The notes beneath the pieces are model-generated. The model had not been told where the DNA came from and did not search any database. It worked only from the letters and a program-made list of their open reading frames with translations. A DNA stretch of 64,000 nucleotides from Pseudooceanicola sp. HF7 (lineage in GTDB: Bacteria; Pseudomonadota; Alphaproteobacteria; Rhodobacterales; Rhodobacteraceae): contig NZ_JAATOW010000007.1 of NCBI RefSeq assembly GCF_011806405.1, forward strand, positions 88,502 through 152,501. The letters run 5' to 3'. Shown here piece by piece: positions 45,757 to 54,977 of the stretch. Made by a program: the position numbers and the translations under genes. Each line of letters opens with the position of its first letter. Within the stretch, counting starts at the first letter, position 1.

Positions 45757-46251
45757 TCAGAAGCCGAAGGGACGTGTCAGCACGCCCTTGGGAAACTGCG
45801 TGCCAAGCGCGGAATGGAAGAAGAGCTGCAGCAGGATCGGCGCGCCGAAGGCGATCAGGGCGATCCAGATCCGGTGGCCGCGCTCGCCGGTCATCAGCAC
45901 GATGCAGAGCGTAAGCAGCATCGTCGAGACCAGGAAACCAAGCAGGGGAATGGCCACGAGGAACAGCACGAAGGCCAGCATCAGCCCGGCGAAGCGGCCC
46001 ACCATGCGGGCACGGCTGCTGCCATCGGTTTCAATCGGCGCTTCTTCGGGGTGGGGGCGGGACACCGCGAAAAGCAGCGCAAGCACGCCAAGGGCGATAC
46101 CCGCAAGCGAGACGGTGCGCGGCCACATGTCCGGCGGCGGGGCGAAGCCGGGAATGAAGGCCGGGCGCGGCACATAGGCTGGGACAAGGATGAAGGCGGT
46201 CAGCGCAAAGAAGGCGACAATGATCAGCCCCCGCAGGACGGGTTTGGGCAT
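45757..46251 (-). CDS. tctB: tripartite tricarboxylate-type transporter, small membrane subunit
   Basis: TctB (164 residues, four membrane helices), the poorly conserved small subunit of the TTT importer. It is identified by its size, hydrophobicity (LIIVAFFALTAFILVPAYV at the start; LMLAFVLFLVAIPLLGFLVSTMLL in the middle) and place between tctC and tctA. Confidence 0.88.
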   Translation of the reverse strand: MPKPVLRGLIIVAFFALTAFILVPAYVPRPAFIPGFAPPPDMWPRTVSLAGIALGVLALLFAVSRPHPEEAPIETDGSSRARMVGRFAGLMLAFVLFLVAIPLLGFLVSTMLLTLCIVLMTGERGHRIWIALIAFGAPILLQLFFHSALGTQFPKGVLTRPFGF

Positions 46252-46299
46252 GCGACACTCCGGGAAAGGGGGGCCCCGTCGGCGCGGGGCGGGTCGGTG

Positions 46300-46366
46300 G
46301 CGCGGCCCCGGTCGGATGGGGGCCGCGCAGATCGTTCGTCAGGTCAGCCGGGCCGCGGCGCGGCCC
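46300..46366 (-). other. intercistronic hairpins between tctC and tctB
   Basis: Two very stable stems in the 122-base spacer: 46300-46328 (10-bp GCGCGGCCCC/GGGGCCGCGC, 9-base loop) and 46350-46366 (7-bp GGGCCGC/GCGGCCC, 3-base loop). There is no T tract. They probably raise tctC mRNA over the permease genes. Confidence 0.55.
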
Positions 46367-46373
46367 GTGGCGC

Positions 46374-47345
46374 TTAGTTCGGCAGGTAGCCGAAATCTTT
46401 CGCCAGACCGTGGAACAGTTCGTACTGGCTTTGCGCATAGTCGCCCATGTCGACGTCGCCGATGGTCGAGATCGACCCCCGCTTCGCTGCAAGCTCCAGC
46501 CATTTCTCGTCGGTGGCGACCTCTGCCAGCACGGACTGCCACTTGGCGGTCACCTCTTCCGGCAGGTCCTTGGGACCGTAGAGCGCGCTCCAGCCGGCGA
46601 TCTGGCCGGCCTTTTCATAGCCAAGCTCGGCCGCGGTCGCGACGTCGGGCAGGGTGTCCATGCGCTTGGGCGCGAAGACCATCAGCGCCTTCAGGTCACC
46701 GCTTTGGATATGCGGCATCAGGGAGCCCGCCGCCATGGCGACGAAATCAACGTGACCGCCCAGCAGGGCAGTGGCCAGCGCGCCGCCACCCTTGTAAGGC
46801 ACCAGCGTCGCAGCGGTCAGCGGGTCAAGGTCGTTGTCGGCCAGCAGCGCCTGCGTGGTGAAGCCGTCGATCGCGGTCGCGCCCGAGGCAGCATAGGTCA
46901 TGCGCCCGTTGCTGTCCGAGATGGCCGTGATCAGCTCTTCGACGTTTTCATAGGGCGCATCGGCACGCACGGCGAGGATCATCGGCGTGGCTTCCAGCGC
47001 GCCGAGGAAGCTGTAGGCGTCCCAGTCCACGGCATTGTCGGGGGTCACGGCGGGCGAGAGTGCCATGCCGACGCGGGCCAGCAGCAGGGTGTAGCCGTCC
47101 GGATCCGCTTCGGAGACAGAGCGCGCACCGTTCATGCCACCTGCACCGGGCTTGTTCATAACCGTCACCGGCTGGCCCAGGAAGGGCTGTGCGGTTTCCG
47201 CCAGCGCGCGACCAGCCAGATCCGAGGCGCCGCCGGGGCCGTAGGGAACGACGAGGGTCACCGCCTGGTCGGGGTAGGTCTGGGCCATAGCGGGCCCGGT
47301 TGCTGTGATCGCGGCCAGGGCGATCGTTCCAAGAAGTTTTTTCAT
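46374..47345 (-). CDS. tctC: tripartite tricarboxylate-type transporter substrate-binding protein
   Basis: TctC/Bug-family periplasmic binding protein (323 residues) with signal peptide MKKLLGTIALAAITATGPAMA. The Bug features are VTLVVPYGPGGASDLAGRALA and VMNKPGAGGMNGARSV. The ligand is probably a carboxylate or, given the ArgE-like gene, an acylated amino acid. The ATG at 47345 follows GTGAGG. It is the first gene of tctC-tctB-tctA-argE and faces a LysR gene. Confidence 0.92.
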   Translation of the reverse strand: MKKLLGTIALAAITATGPAMAQTYPDQAVTLVVPYGPGGASDLAGRALAETAQPFLGQPVTVMNKPGAGGMNGARSVSEADPDGYTLLLARVGMALSPAVTPDNAVDWDAYSFLGALEATPMILAVRADAPYENVEELITAISDSNGRMTYAASGATAIDGFTTQALLADNDLDPLTAATLVPYKGGGALATALLGGHVDFVAMAAGSLMPHIQSGDLKALMVFAPKRMDTLPDVATAAELGYEKAGQIAGWSALYGPKDLPEEVTAKWQSVLAEVATDEKWLELAAKRGSISTIGDVDMGDYAQSQYELFHGLAKDFGYLPN

Positions 47346-47401
47346 GTTTGCCTCACGTCTACTCCGGCAGCGCCGGTCTGTTGGATGCGCCGCAGCATTC
47401 A

Positions 47402-47454
47402 CAGTATGCGAAGATTGACAATAGACGGGTTTGTCTTGCATAAAATGCATACTG
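47402..47454. promoter_or_regulatory. inverted repeats in the tctC-lysR divergent promoter
   Basis: CAGTATGC (47402-47409) and GCATACTG (47447-47454) form a perfect 8-bp inverted repeat 37 bases apart. Inside, TGCAT-AAA-ATGCA (47438-47450) is a second perfect dyad, and TTGACA occurs at 47415-47420. This arrangement of spaced sites is expected for a LysR regulator acting on its own and a divergent promoter. Confidence 0.55.
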
Positions 47455-47464
47455 AGGGGTGGCC

Positions 47465-48376
47465 ATGTTCAAGACACGCGAATTGGAGGCTTTTGACGCC
47501 TATATGCGGCTCGGCGGCGTCAAAATGGCGGCCGAAGACCTGGAAACCAGCCAGCCGATGATCAGCCGCCTGCTCTCGGCGCTTGAGGAAAAAACCGGCT
47601 TCGAGCTGTTCTTGCGCAAACGGAACCGCCTCGCCCCGACGCCGGAAGCCTTCCGGTTCCACCAGTCTGTGGTGCGCCATCTCGCCGGCTGGCGCAGCCT
47701 GGAGCAGGAAGCGCTGGCCATCGCGAACGGGCAGGTCGGGCATCTGGTGATCGCCGCCCAGCCGATCTTCTGCGACACCTTTCTGCTCGATGCGCTGGAA
47801 AGCTTCCGCGAGACCCACCCGCATGCGACGGTGCAGATCGTCGATGTCGGCATGGCCGAGCTGCTGCGCATGATCAGCGAGCAGCGCTGCGACCTGGCCT
47901 TCGGGATCACGCTCAACGCCGAGGCTTTCGGCGGCAATGCCCGGGTGCTTGCCCATTGCGCCGCGCGCTGCATCCTGCCGGCCGGGCATCCGCTTGGCGG
48001 CGTGGAGGAGATTCCGCTGCCGCGTTTGCGCAAGGAATGGTTCATCGACCTTGCGGAGGGCAGCCCGTTGCGCCAACGCGTCGATCACATGATGGAAACC
48101 ATCAACGTCGATCGCACCATCGCCGCCGAACTCCGCACGCTGCATGGCGTGGTGCGACTGGTCGAACGCGGCGTCGGTGTCGCGATCGTCGATCCCGTGG
48201 CAAGCCAGCTGCTCGATCCGGAGAAGATCACCTCGCACAGGTTGATGCCGGCAATCACCTGGGACATAGCCCAGTTCGTGCCGCGCGATCGTCCCCTCAG
48301 CGCCATGGGGCAGGCCTTCGCGCGAGCGGTCTCCTCCGAGATCGACCAGCTCAAGCAGGCCGGCGTGGTGAGCTGA
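47465..48376 (+). CDS. LysR family transcriptional regulator of the tct cluster
   Basis: LysR-type regulator (303 residues). The N-terminal winged helix is seen in LEAFDAYMRLGGVKMAAEDLETSQPMISRLLSALEEKTGFELF; the effector-binding domain follows. It is divergent from tctC with about 120 bases between them and probably activates the transporter/deacylase operon in response to its substrate. The ATG at 47465 has GAGG 8-9 bases upstream; a GTG two codons earlier is too close to that site. Confidence 0.9.
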   Translation: MFKTRELEAFDAYMRLGGVKMAAEDLETSQPMISRLLSALEEKTGFELFLRKRNRLAPTPEAFRFHQSVVRHLAGWRSLEQEALAIANGQVGHLVIAAQPIFCDTFLLDALESFRETHPHATVQIVDVGMAELLRMISEQRCDLAFGITLNAEAFGGNARVLAHCAARCILPAGHPLGGVEEIPLPRLRKEWFIDLAEGSPLRQRVDHMMETINVDRTIAAELRTLHGVVRLVERGVGVAIVDPVASQLLDPEKITSHRLMPAITWDIAQFVPRDRPLSAMGQAFARAVSSEIDQLKQAGVVS

Positions 48377-48717
48377 AACCCACGCCGGTTTCGTTGCGCC
48401 AGTGCGCAAGGGAATTCACCTCGTGGATCCGCGGGTGATGCCGGCGCTCTTCACAGGCGGGGCAGGGGGGCCATCGCGGAATGGAGCAACGCGCGCGCCG
48501 CGCCTTGCCTTGAGATCCTGGCTATGCGCTGCTCTATTCCGGTCGGCAGCCGGACCAGAACCGCGCTCCGCCACGTTTCAGGGCCTGGTCTGGCCGTCTG
48601 ATCGGGTACATCGCTGACACGACTGAGACAGGGCGGGCTTTTAACCGCCCTGCAAATCCGGCAATTCCCCTCCCCACTGACGAGGCGGCAAATTCCGAAA
48701 ATCTAAGTAAAGTAAGG
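48377..48717. other. gap between lysR and tRNA-Cys
   Basis: No gene supported. A 7-bp hairpin with an 8-base loop (48630-48651, AGGGCGG/CCGCCCT) lies 67 bases past the tRNA end on the minus strand and may mark its terminator. The remaining sequence shows no clear reading frame or signal. Confidence 0.5.
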
Positions 48718-48791
48718 TGGAGGCGAGTACCGGAATCGAACCGGTGTACACGGATTTGCAATCCGCTGCGTCACCACTCCGCCAACTCGCC
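48718..48791 (-). tRNA. tRNA-Cys (GCA)
   Basis: A complete 74-base cloverleaf on the minus strand with encoded CCA. The acceptor stem GGCGAGT pairs with ACTCGCC, the anticodon loop is ATTGCAAAT with anticodon GCA, and the T loop GGTTCGATTCC is standard. Codons TGC and TGT. Confidence 0.97.
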
Positions 48792-49005
48792 ATCCGTGGT
48801 GTGGCCGGACACTGTCTGCCGTCCTGGCCGGTCGAACCTGCGCCGTGGCGGTCTGGGTGACGCGCCGGGCCTCAGCTCGGGCCGCTTTATTGCCGCTTTT
48901 GGATGGCTTGTCCAGTGGCCTGCGCAAGATTGTGCGGGGCAGGGGGCTCCACGCCCGCGCAAAGGGTTGCGCGGGCGTGGTAACGTTTTGCAACAGATGA
49001 GAAAA

Positions 49006-49941
49006 TCAGGCGAGGTAGCGTGACGTCATGTAGCCAATGACCCGGTCGACGATGGCCGGACGGACATGGACGTTGTCCTCTCCGTAGGCATTCAGGCCCA
49101 GGGTGGTGACGATCTCGTAGCTGGGAAAGTAATCCACGTCCGGGAAGCTTTGCAGGGCAAGTTCGGCCACCACGCGCAGCACCGACTTGGAATAGGCGTT
49201 GCGGGCCACGGCGTCGCCACCGGCGAAGGTCACCTGGATGGGCACAGGCGACACGGTGATCAGCACCTTGCGGCGGCCATTCTCGATCAGGCGTTCGATC
49301 ATCTCGAAGATCAGGGCCTGGCTTTCGGCCATGTCGAGCTGGCGGAACAGGAACCGCCCGGGATTGGCGCTGAGCAGTTTGCGGCTGGGCGCTTCGTTTA
49401 GGAAGGTCGCCGTTTCGCGGTCATACCAGGTTTCCACCAGCCCCAGCGTGATCACCACCACGTCAGAGGCGGCCAGCCCCTCGGCATAGAGATCGCGGAT
49501 CTGCTGGCGCCGCTCGCGGGCGCGGTCGGGGGAGACGGGGCGCGATCCGGTGGCGAGCAGGCAGTCGAGCACCTGGCCCCCGGCGACGGGATAGAGCCCG
49601 GCCTCGTCGACGGGCCGGTCCAGCTGGGTGACGCATTGCAGCATGGTGCCGGGGTTGTACTGGTTCAGGATCCGGTTGGGCTGGCCCGGCGCTTCTTCCT
49701 GGGGGGCGCTAAAATGGGCGGTGGGCACAGAAAGCCCGCGCGACAGCAGCGCCTTTTCAACGTTGCGTGCAAAGCAGGAGCCGATGGTAAAGACGCTTTC
49801 CCCCGGAGACAGATGAAAGCCCGGCGTGACCTCGGGAAAGATCATTCCCTCCTGGTAGCGGGCATCGGCCCGGTCGGGATACTTGCGGGACTTGTTGCGA
49901 AGGGCCCCGGAAAAGGCCTCCGGTCCGGCGATCTGGTTCAT
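49006..49941 (-). CDS. GSCFA family protein
   Basis: A 311-residue GSCFA-domain protein; the name-giving motif GSCFARN lies near residue 54. Further SGNH/GDSL-like features are VVVITLGLVETWYD and KVLITVSPVPIQVTF, so it may be an esterase or acetyl-transfer enzyme of that fold. Members in other bacteria are found in polysaccharide gene clusters, which is not the case here. GGAGAGAG precedes the ATG. Confidence 0.88.
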   Translation of the reverse strand: MNQIAGPEAFSGALRNKSRKYPDRADARYQEGMIFPEVTPGFHLSPGESVFTIGSCFARNVEKALLSRGLSVPTAHFSAPQEEAPGQPNRILNQYNPGTMLQCVTQLDRPVDEAGLYPVAGGQVLDCLLATGSRPVSPDRARERRQQIRDLYAEGLAASDVVVITLGLVETWYDRETATFLNEAPSRKLLSANPGRFLFRQLDMAESQALIFEMIERLIENGRRKVLITVSPVPIQVTFAGGDAVARNAYSKSVLRVVAELALQSFPDVDYFPSYEIVTTLGLNAYGEDNVHVRPAIVDRVIGYMTSRYLA

Positions 49942-50204
49942 GGGCTCTCTCCGATCTGCGGCGGTTTGCGCGGCCCGGTGACCGGGGCCCCCACAGGCGG
50001 GCCGCCGGACATCTGCCAGATGCAGGCCTAAGCTGGCTTGGTTAAGAAAGCTTCAATCGCAGGTAGCGCATGCTGGGGGCGAATAGGCGGGATGCGGTGC
50101 AACATATTCCCACAAAGCGCGAATGCAGGGCATCCCGGCGTTGTCGCGGGCGGTTCGATGTGGCAAAACCTGCGCAGAGAAGATTCTGAACGGAAGAGTC
50201 TAGT

Positions 50205-50858
50205 ATGACCGATTATGCTGCCCGGCGAACGATGATGGTCGACGCCCAGATCCGGCCCTCGGATGTCACGAAATTCCCGATCATCGAGGCGATGCTTGCC
50301 GTCCCACGGGAGCTTTTCGTGCCCCAGGACCGCAAGGAAGCCGCCTATCTTGGCGAAAACGTCAGCCTTGGTGGCCGTCGCGTCCTGCTGGAACCGCGGA
50401 CCCTGGCCAAGATGCTGGATGCCCTGGACGTTCAGCCCGATGAGCTGGTGCTCGATCTGGGGGCGGGGCAGGGCTATACCGCCGCGGTCCTGTCGCGCAT
50501 TGCCGAAGCCGTGATCGCGGTGGAAGAAGACACGGAACTGGCCGGCGACAGCCAGTCCATCCTGAGCGACCTTGGCGCGGACAACGTCGTCCTGCACGAG
50601 GCCGGTTTGACGGAAGGGGCGCCGGAACATGGCCCCTATGACATAATAATCATCGAAGGTGGCGTCGAGCACCTGCCAGAGGCAGTGACCGCGCAACTCA
50701 AGGAGGGCGGGCGCATCGTGGCGCTCTTCCTGGAAGGCCATCTTGGTGAGGTTCGCATCGGCTACAAGGTCGATGGAAAAATGAGCTGGCGTTACGCTTT
50801 CAACGCTGGTGCTCCGGTTCTGCCGGGGTTCGAACGGCATTCGGCCTTTACCCTCTGA
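50205..50858 (+). CDS. pcm: protein-L-isoaspartate O-methyltransferase family protein
   Basis: PCMT-family methyltransferase (217 residues) using S-adenosylmethionine; motif I is LVLDLGAGQGYTAAVLS. The N-terminus contains RPSDVTKFPIIEAMLAVPRELFVP, as in the family. True Pcm repairs isoaspartyl residues. This alphaproteobacterial branch sits upstream of tolC and its substrate has not been shown to my knowledge. It is 67 bases before the TolC gene on the same strand. Confidence 0.85.
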   Translation: MTDYAARRTMMVDAQIRPSDVTKFPIIEAMLAVPRELFVPQDRKEAAYLGENVSLGGRRVLLEPRTLAKMLDALDVQPDELVLDLGAGQGYTAAVLSRIAEAVIAVEEDTELAGDSQSILSDLGADNVVLHEAGLTEGAPEHGPYDIIIIEGGVEHLPEAVTAQLKEGGRIVALFLEGHLGEVRIGYKVDGKMSWRYAFNAGAPVLPGFERHSAFTL

Positions 50859-50925
50859 TCCTTCGGGACGGTGGCTGCGGGCTCGCAAGAAAAAGGCCGC
50901 CAGACCGGCCATTAGAGGTGACAAG

Positions 50926-52368
50926 ATGGGTGACAGGCAAGTGACGCTCCCGCGTGCGGGATTGGCAAAACGGGTGAAAGCCCTGATGACGGGATCGGTG
51001 GCAGGTCTTGCGCTGATGGCATCGCCACTTGTTGCCTCGGCTGAGACGCTGGGCGAGGCGCTGGCGGATTCCTACCGCAACTCCGGCCTGCTGGAGCAGA
51101 ACCGCGCGGTACTCAAAGCCGCCGATGAAGATGCCGCCCAGGCCATTGCCTCCCTGCGGCCGGTGCTGAGCTGGTCCGCCGGGGTCAACCGCAGTTTCTC
51201 CACCACCTATGCCAGCGGCGTTTCCGTGGGCACCGGCGAAACCACCGGCTCCGCCCAGCTGACCGCGTCGCTGCTGCTGTTCGATTTCGGTGCCTCCGCC
51301 CGCGCAGTGGACGTGGCCAAGGAAACCGTGCTGCTGACACGCCAGCAGCTTGTCTCCATCGAGCAGCAGGTGCTTCTTCGGGCGGTCAGCGCCTACATGG
51401 AAGTGCGCCGCGCGAATGAGAACCTTGCCCTGCGGCAGGCCAACGTGCGCCTGCTCAGCCAGGAACTGAGGGCCGCCCAGGACCGCTTCGACGTGGGCGA
51501 AGTAACCCGCACCGATGTCTCCCAGGCTGAAGCGGCCCTTGCGGCGTCGCGCAGTGGCCTGACCTCTGCCGTTGGGTCGCTGGCCCAGGCCAGGCTGGAA
51601 TACGAGGCCGCCGTTGGCCATCTGCCGGGCAACCTGGCCGCGCCGTCGCGCCTGGGTTCCGTGCCCGGTTCGCAGGCAGAGGCGACCAACATCGGCCTGC
51701 GCGTGCACCCGTCCATGGACGTGGCGCGCCGCCAGGTGACCATCGCGGACATGCAGATCGACATCGCCGGCGCAGCCTACAAGCCGAAGCTGAACGCCAC
51801 GGCCTCCTACGGGCTGAGCACGCCCTTCGGCCAGGACGTCAACACGCTTGGCGGCTCGGTCGGGCTGAACCTCTCCGGGCCGGTTTACAGCGGCGGGGCC
51901 ATCGCTTCGGTCGAGCGCCAGGCGCTGCTGAACAAGGAAGCCACGCTGGCCAACCTGCACGTGGTCTCCGACACCGTGAAGCAGAACGTTGGCACCGCCT
52001 ATTCGGCCGTGCAGGTCGCCCAGGCCGCCACCGTTTCGGGCCGCGAACAGGTCCGTGCGGCAGAAGTCGCCTTTGACGGCGTGCGCGAGGAAGCCACGCT
52101 GGGCTCGCGGACCACGCTGGACGTGCTGACCCAGGAACAGACCCTGCTGGATGCGCGCACCGATTACCTGTCCGCCCAGGTGGACGAGGTGCTGGCGCGC
52201 TACTCGCTGCTTAGCGCCATGGGGCAGTTGACCGCGCAGGCGCTGAACCTGAACGTGGAGATCTACGATCCCGCGGCCTATTACAACATGGTCAAATCGG
52301 CGCCCGCCCGCCAATCCCGGCAGGGCAGGCAGCTGGATTCGGTACTGCGGCGGATCGGGCGCGAATAG
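50926..52368 (+). CDS. TolC family outer membrane efflux/secretion protein
   Basis: TolC-like outer membrane channel (480 residues). A long signal peptide (ending VASA before ETLGEALADSY) is followed by the two repeated coiled-coil/beta-barrel halves typical of the family (QELRAAQDRFDVGEVTRTDVSQAEAAL and EEATLGSRTTLDVLTQEQTLLDAR). It probably serves type I secretion or drug efflux; no partner transporter is adjacent. AGAGGTG precedes the ATG. Confidence 0.93.
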   Translation: MGDRQVTLPRAGLAKRVKALMTGSVAGLALMASPLVASAETLGEALADSYRNSGLLEQNRAVLKAADEDAAQAIASLRPVLSWSAGVNRSFSTTYASGVSVGTGETTGSAQLTASLLLFDFGASARAVDVAKETVLLTRQQLVSIEQQVLLRAVSAYMEVRRANENLALRQANVRLLSQELRAAQDRFDVGEVTRTDVSQAEAALAASRSGLTSAVGSLAQARLEYEAAVGHLPGNLAAPSRLGSVPGSQAEATNIGLRVHPSMDVARRQVTIADMQIDIAGAAYKPKLNATASYGLSTPFGQDVNTLGGSVGLNLSGPVYSGGAIASVERQALLNKEATLANLHVVSDTVKQNVGTAYSAVQVAQAATVSGREQVRAAEVAFDGVREEATLGSRTTLDVLTQEQTLLDARTDYLSAQVDEVLARYSLLSAMGQLTAQALNLNVEIYDPAAYYNMVKSAPARQSRQGRQLDSVLRRIGRE

Positions 52369-52437
52369 TCGCCGCTCCGGTGCTTGAGGCCTTCCTGCGT
52401 GCGGGCTAGACTTGCCCCACGCTAGGAGGGTAGCCGA

Positions 52438-52845
52438 ATGTCCGAAAACACCGACGGGACCACGGGCGAGACCCCGGAGACAGGCGGCGATAACCGCCTT
52501 GTCCTGTCGCCGGAGCTGCGCGTGGAAGAGCCGCTTCAGGCGGATACCGTTCTGGCGGAAACGGCAGCCTGGCCGGGCGAGGCGGACAGCGATCCGCTGG
52601 TGCTGGACAACCGGCTTTACCCCTACGAGGACCGGCGCAGCCCGCTGACGGACGACGACCTGTCAGAGGAGGACGACTGGGACGAAGAGCTGCGAATCGA
52701 CAAGGCCGAGCTGCGCCAGATGATCCGCGAGATCGTGCGCGAAGAGCTTGAGTTCGCTCTGAAAGACATGAACATGCGCGCCATCCGCAAGATGGTAAAG
52801 CGCGAGATTGCCAAGGCCGTTCCCGGATATTCCCGCAAGGACTAG
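52438..52845 (+). CDS. small acidic protein, possible short PopZ-like polar organiser
   Basis: A 135-residue protein with AGGAGGG before the ATG. It has a polar N-terminus, the short stretch [14 protein letters not shown], a strongly acidic middle ([14 protein letters not shown]) and a C-terminal pair of charged amphipathic helices ([17 protein letters not shown] and [16 protein letters not shown]). PopZ of alphaproteobacteria has the same order (N-terminal element, acidic linker, C-terminal oligomerising helices) and often follows pcm-tolC; that link is inference. Its TAG stop is shared with the convergent cobQ stop in CTAG. Confidence 0.6.
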   Translation: MSENTDGTTGETPETGGDNRLVLSPELRVEEPLQADTVLAETAAWPGEADSDPLVLDNRLYPYEDRRSPLTDDDLSEEDDWDEELRIDKAELRQMIREIVREELEFALKDMNMRAIRKMVKREIAKAVPGYSRKD

Positions 52846-54308
52846 GCGCTGACCTCGGTCGCTAGCGACAGCATCCTGTCGAGGTCGAGGTGCGCCTCAA
52901 GATGCGCGGCCAGGGCGTCCAGCACGCGGTCCACCTGTGCCTCGTATCCGGGCTGGGAAACAGCGCCAAGCTGCGCCAGATAGGCCGCCCGGAAGCTGTC
53001 AGAGGCGAAGAGCCCGTGCAGGTAGCTGCCCATGACCCGCCCATCTTCCGAGGCGGCGCCCTCGGCGCGCTCCCCGACCTGAAGCCAGGCGCGGGCGCAA
53101 TCGGGGCCTTCGGTTTCGCCCAGGTGGATCTCATAGCCCGAAAGCGTGGCGCCGCTCGCGATATGGCGGGCTTCGGTCAGGGCCAGGCGCTTGGCAGGTT
53201 TCATCACCGTTTCGATCTCAAGCAGGCCAAGGCCTGTGTAGCTGCCGGGGCGTCCCTCGATGCCCTCGGGGTCGCTGATCGAACGGCCCAGCATCTGGTA
53301 GCCGCCACAAAGCCCCAGAACGTGCCCGCCGCGGCGCAGGTGGGCGGCCAGGTCGATGTCCCAGCCATTGGCGCGAAAGGCCTGCAGGTCCGCGATGGTG
53401 GATTTTGACCCGGGGATCAGCACCAGCGTGGCGTCGCCGGGCAGGGGGCGGCCGGCTTCGATGATCTCAAGCGTCACGCCGGGCTCTGCGGCCAGTGGAT
53501 CAAGGTCATCGAAATTGGCGATCCGGGGCAGGCGAGGCACGGCGATCTTCAGCGCGCCGCCGGAGCTGGGCGCGCTGCGGTCCAGGTCCATGATATCCTC
53601 TGCCGGAAGGCGCCAGGCCTCTGCGAACCAGGGAATGACCCCAAGGGAGGGCCAGCCGGTGTGCGCTTCAATCGCGGTGAGGCCGTCGTCGAACAGCCGG
53701 GGATCGCCGCGGAACTTGTTGATCGCAAAGGCTTTCACCCGGGCGTTATCTGCATCGGAGATCACGGCGCGGGTGCCCACGATCTGCGCGATGACCCCGC
53801 CCCGGTCGATATCGCCCACCAGCACCACAGGCACATCGGCGGCTTCGGCAAAGCCCATGTTGGCGATGTCACCGGCGCGCAGGTTGACCTCGGCCGGGGA
53901 GCCGGCGCCTTCGATCACCACCAGGTCGACATCGGCGGCAAGGGTGCGGAAACTGTCCAGCACCGCCGGCAGGAGAGAGGTCTTGAGGCTGCCATAGGCG
54001 CGCGCGGCAGAGGTGCCAAAGCGTTGACCGCGCAGGATAATCTGGGCGCCCGTATCCGTCTCGGGCTTCAGCAGGACCGGGTTCATGTGGACCGAGGGCG
54101 CGCGCCGGCTGGCCAGCGCCTGAAGCGCCTGGGCCCGTCCGATTTCCCCGCCATCAGCGGTCACGGCGGCATTGTTGGACATGTTCTGCGGCTTGAAGGG
54201 CGCAACGCGGAGGCCTTTGTTGGCAAAGGCCCGTGCAAGGCCCGCGACCAGAAGCGACTTGCCCACATTGGAGCCCGTCCCCTGTATCATGATCGCCCTT
54301 GCTGCCAT
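52842..54308 (-). CDS. cobQ: cobyric acid synthase
   Basis: CobQ (488 residues) amidates four side chains of adenosylcobyrinic a,c-diamide using glutamine and ATP, a late step in cobalamin synthesis. The N-terminal P-loop-like GTGSNVGKS and [22 protein letters not shown] are conserved; the C-terminal class I glutaminase has its nucleophile in [13 protein letters not shown] and the His in MGSYLHGLF. The ATG at 54308 follows GGAGGGCAGG. No other cobalamin genes are in the window, and I see no cobalamin riboswitch upstream. Confidence 0.96.
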   Translation of the reverse strand: MAARAIMIQGTGSNVGKSLLVAGLARAFANKGLRVAPFKPQNMSNNAAVTADGGEIGRAQALQALASRRAPSVHMNPVLLKPETDTGAQIILRGQRFGTSAARAYGSLKTSLLPAVLDSFRTLAADVDLVVIEGAGSPAEVNLRAGDIANMGFAEAADVPVVLVGDIDRGGVIAQIVGTRAVISDADNARVKAFAINKFRGDPRLFDDGLTAIEAHTGWPSLGVIPWFAEAWRLPAEDIMDLDRSAPSSGGALKIAVPRLPRIANFDDLDPLAAEPGVTLEIIEAGRPLPGDATLVLIPGSKSTIADLQAFRANGWDIDLAAHLRRGGHVLGLCGGYQMLGRSISDPEGIEGRPGSYTGLGLLEIETVMKPAKRLALTEARHIASGATLSGYEIHLGETEGPDCARAWLQVGERAEGAASEDGRVMGSYLHGLFASDSFRAAYLAQLGAVSQPGYEAQVDRVLDALAAHLEAHLDLDRMLSLATEVSA

Positions 54309-54362
54309 CCTGCCCTCCGCCGTTGGGATCTTCTTGCCAGATGGGCAGGGGCTGGACAATCG

Positions 54363-54391
54363 AAAACGCGCCCCGTTCTGGGACGCGTTTT
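54363..54391 (-). terminator. terminator downstream of the 106-residue protein gene
   Basis: A stem AAAACGCG/CGCGTTTT extended by CCC/GGG with a 5-base loop, rich in A/T at both ends, so it can work in either direction. A second small hairpin (CTGTTT/AAACAG, 54402-54415) comes right after the stop codon. Confidence 0.7.
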
Positions 54392-54419
54392 TCTTTATTT
54401 TCTGTTTAAAAACAGATAG

Positions 54420-54740
54420 TTAGGCGGCTTCTGCCTGCTCGGCAGCGTGGCGGCGTTCGCTTTCTTCGCGCGACAGCGCGACAGAGGTGCGAACCCCCTT
54501 GGAGACAAAGTCCATCAGGCCTTCGACGACCCGTTCATTGGGGTCGATGCCAGCGCAGGACAGCACTTCGCGGCCATCCCGCGAACGTGCCCAGCGGGCG
54601 ATCTGTTCGGGGCCATTGCCGTATTTCTTGTCGTCGGCAATCGCGTCATCCAAAGCCGCCAGTACAACAGCGGCGAAAAGTTTGCGTGCGCGGTTGCCCT
54701 GTTCGTTATTGAAGGCGGTGCCATCAACGAAATCTTTCAT
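54420..54740 (-). CDS. small conserved Rhodobacterales protein (DUF6280-like)
   Basis: A 106-residue soluble protein with the strongly conserved-looking stretch GNRARKLFAAVVLAALDDAIADDKKYGNGPEQIARWARSRDG and a C-terminal charged helix (SREESERRHAAEQ). From memory it matches a protein family found mostly in Rhodobacterales (DUF6280); the function is unknown. It is divergent from efp with about 240 bases between the starts. Confidence 0.72.
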   Translation of the reverse strand: MKDFVDGTAFNNEQGNRARKLFAAVVLAALDDAIADDKKYGNGPEQIARWARSRDGREVLSCAGIDPNERVVEGLMDFVSKGVRTSVALSREESERRHAAEQAEAA

Positions 54741-54977
54741 GATCCGTCCTTGCTTATTGCTCTTGTGTTTCGGGCGTGCCGCCCCTTATGACGAAATCGA
54801 GACGATTCGGGTAGCGTATTCACGCATCCCTGTCATGCGTCTGGTGCATGTCTAAAAGCGGCGGTCTTCGTACCCTCAAGCCCGGCGGCCCCATCCCCTG
54901 CGACCGGCTTGCCAGAGCGGCGAACCGTCTATATAGGCTGCGCGAGTTCACGTTCAACCATTCCAGGTGAGGCGATA

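Noticed and set aside
44257..46377. 706-codon plus-strand frame opposite tctA/tctB
   Set aside because: The translation is a His/Gln/Arg-rich mix without domains; the minus-strand genes are clear TctA and TctB.
54309..54419. Cobalamin riboswitch upstream of cobQ
   Set aside because: The gap is only about 110 bases and is occupied by the terminator of the neighbouring gene; no B12-box-like sequence was seen.
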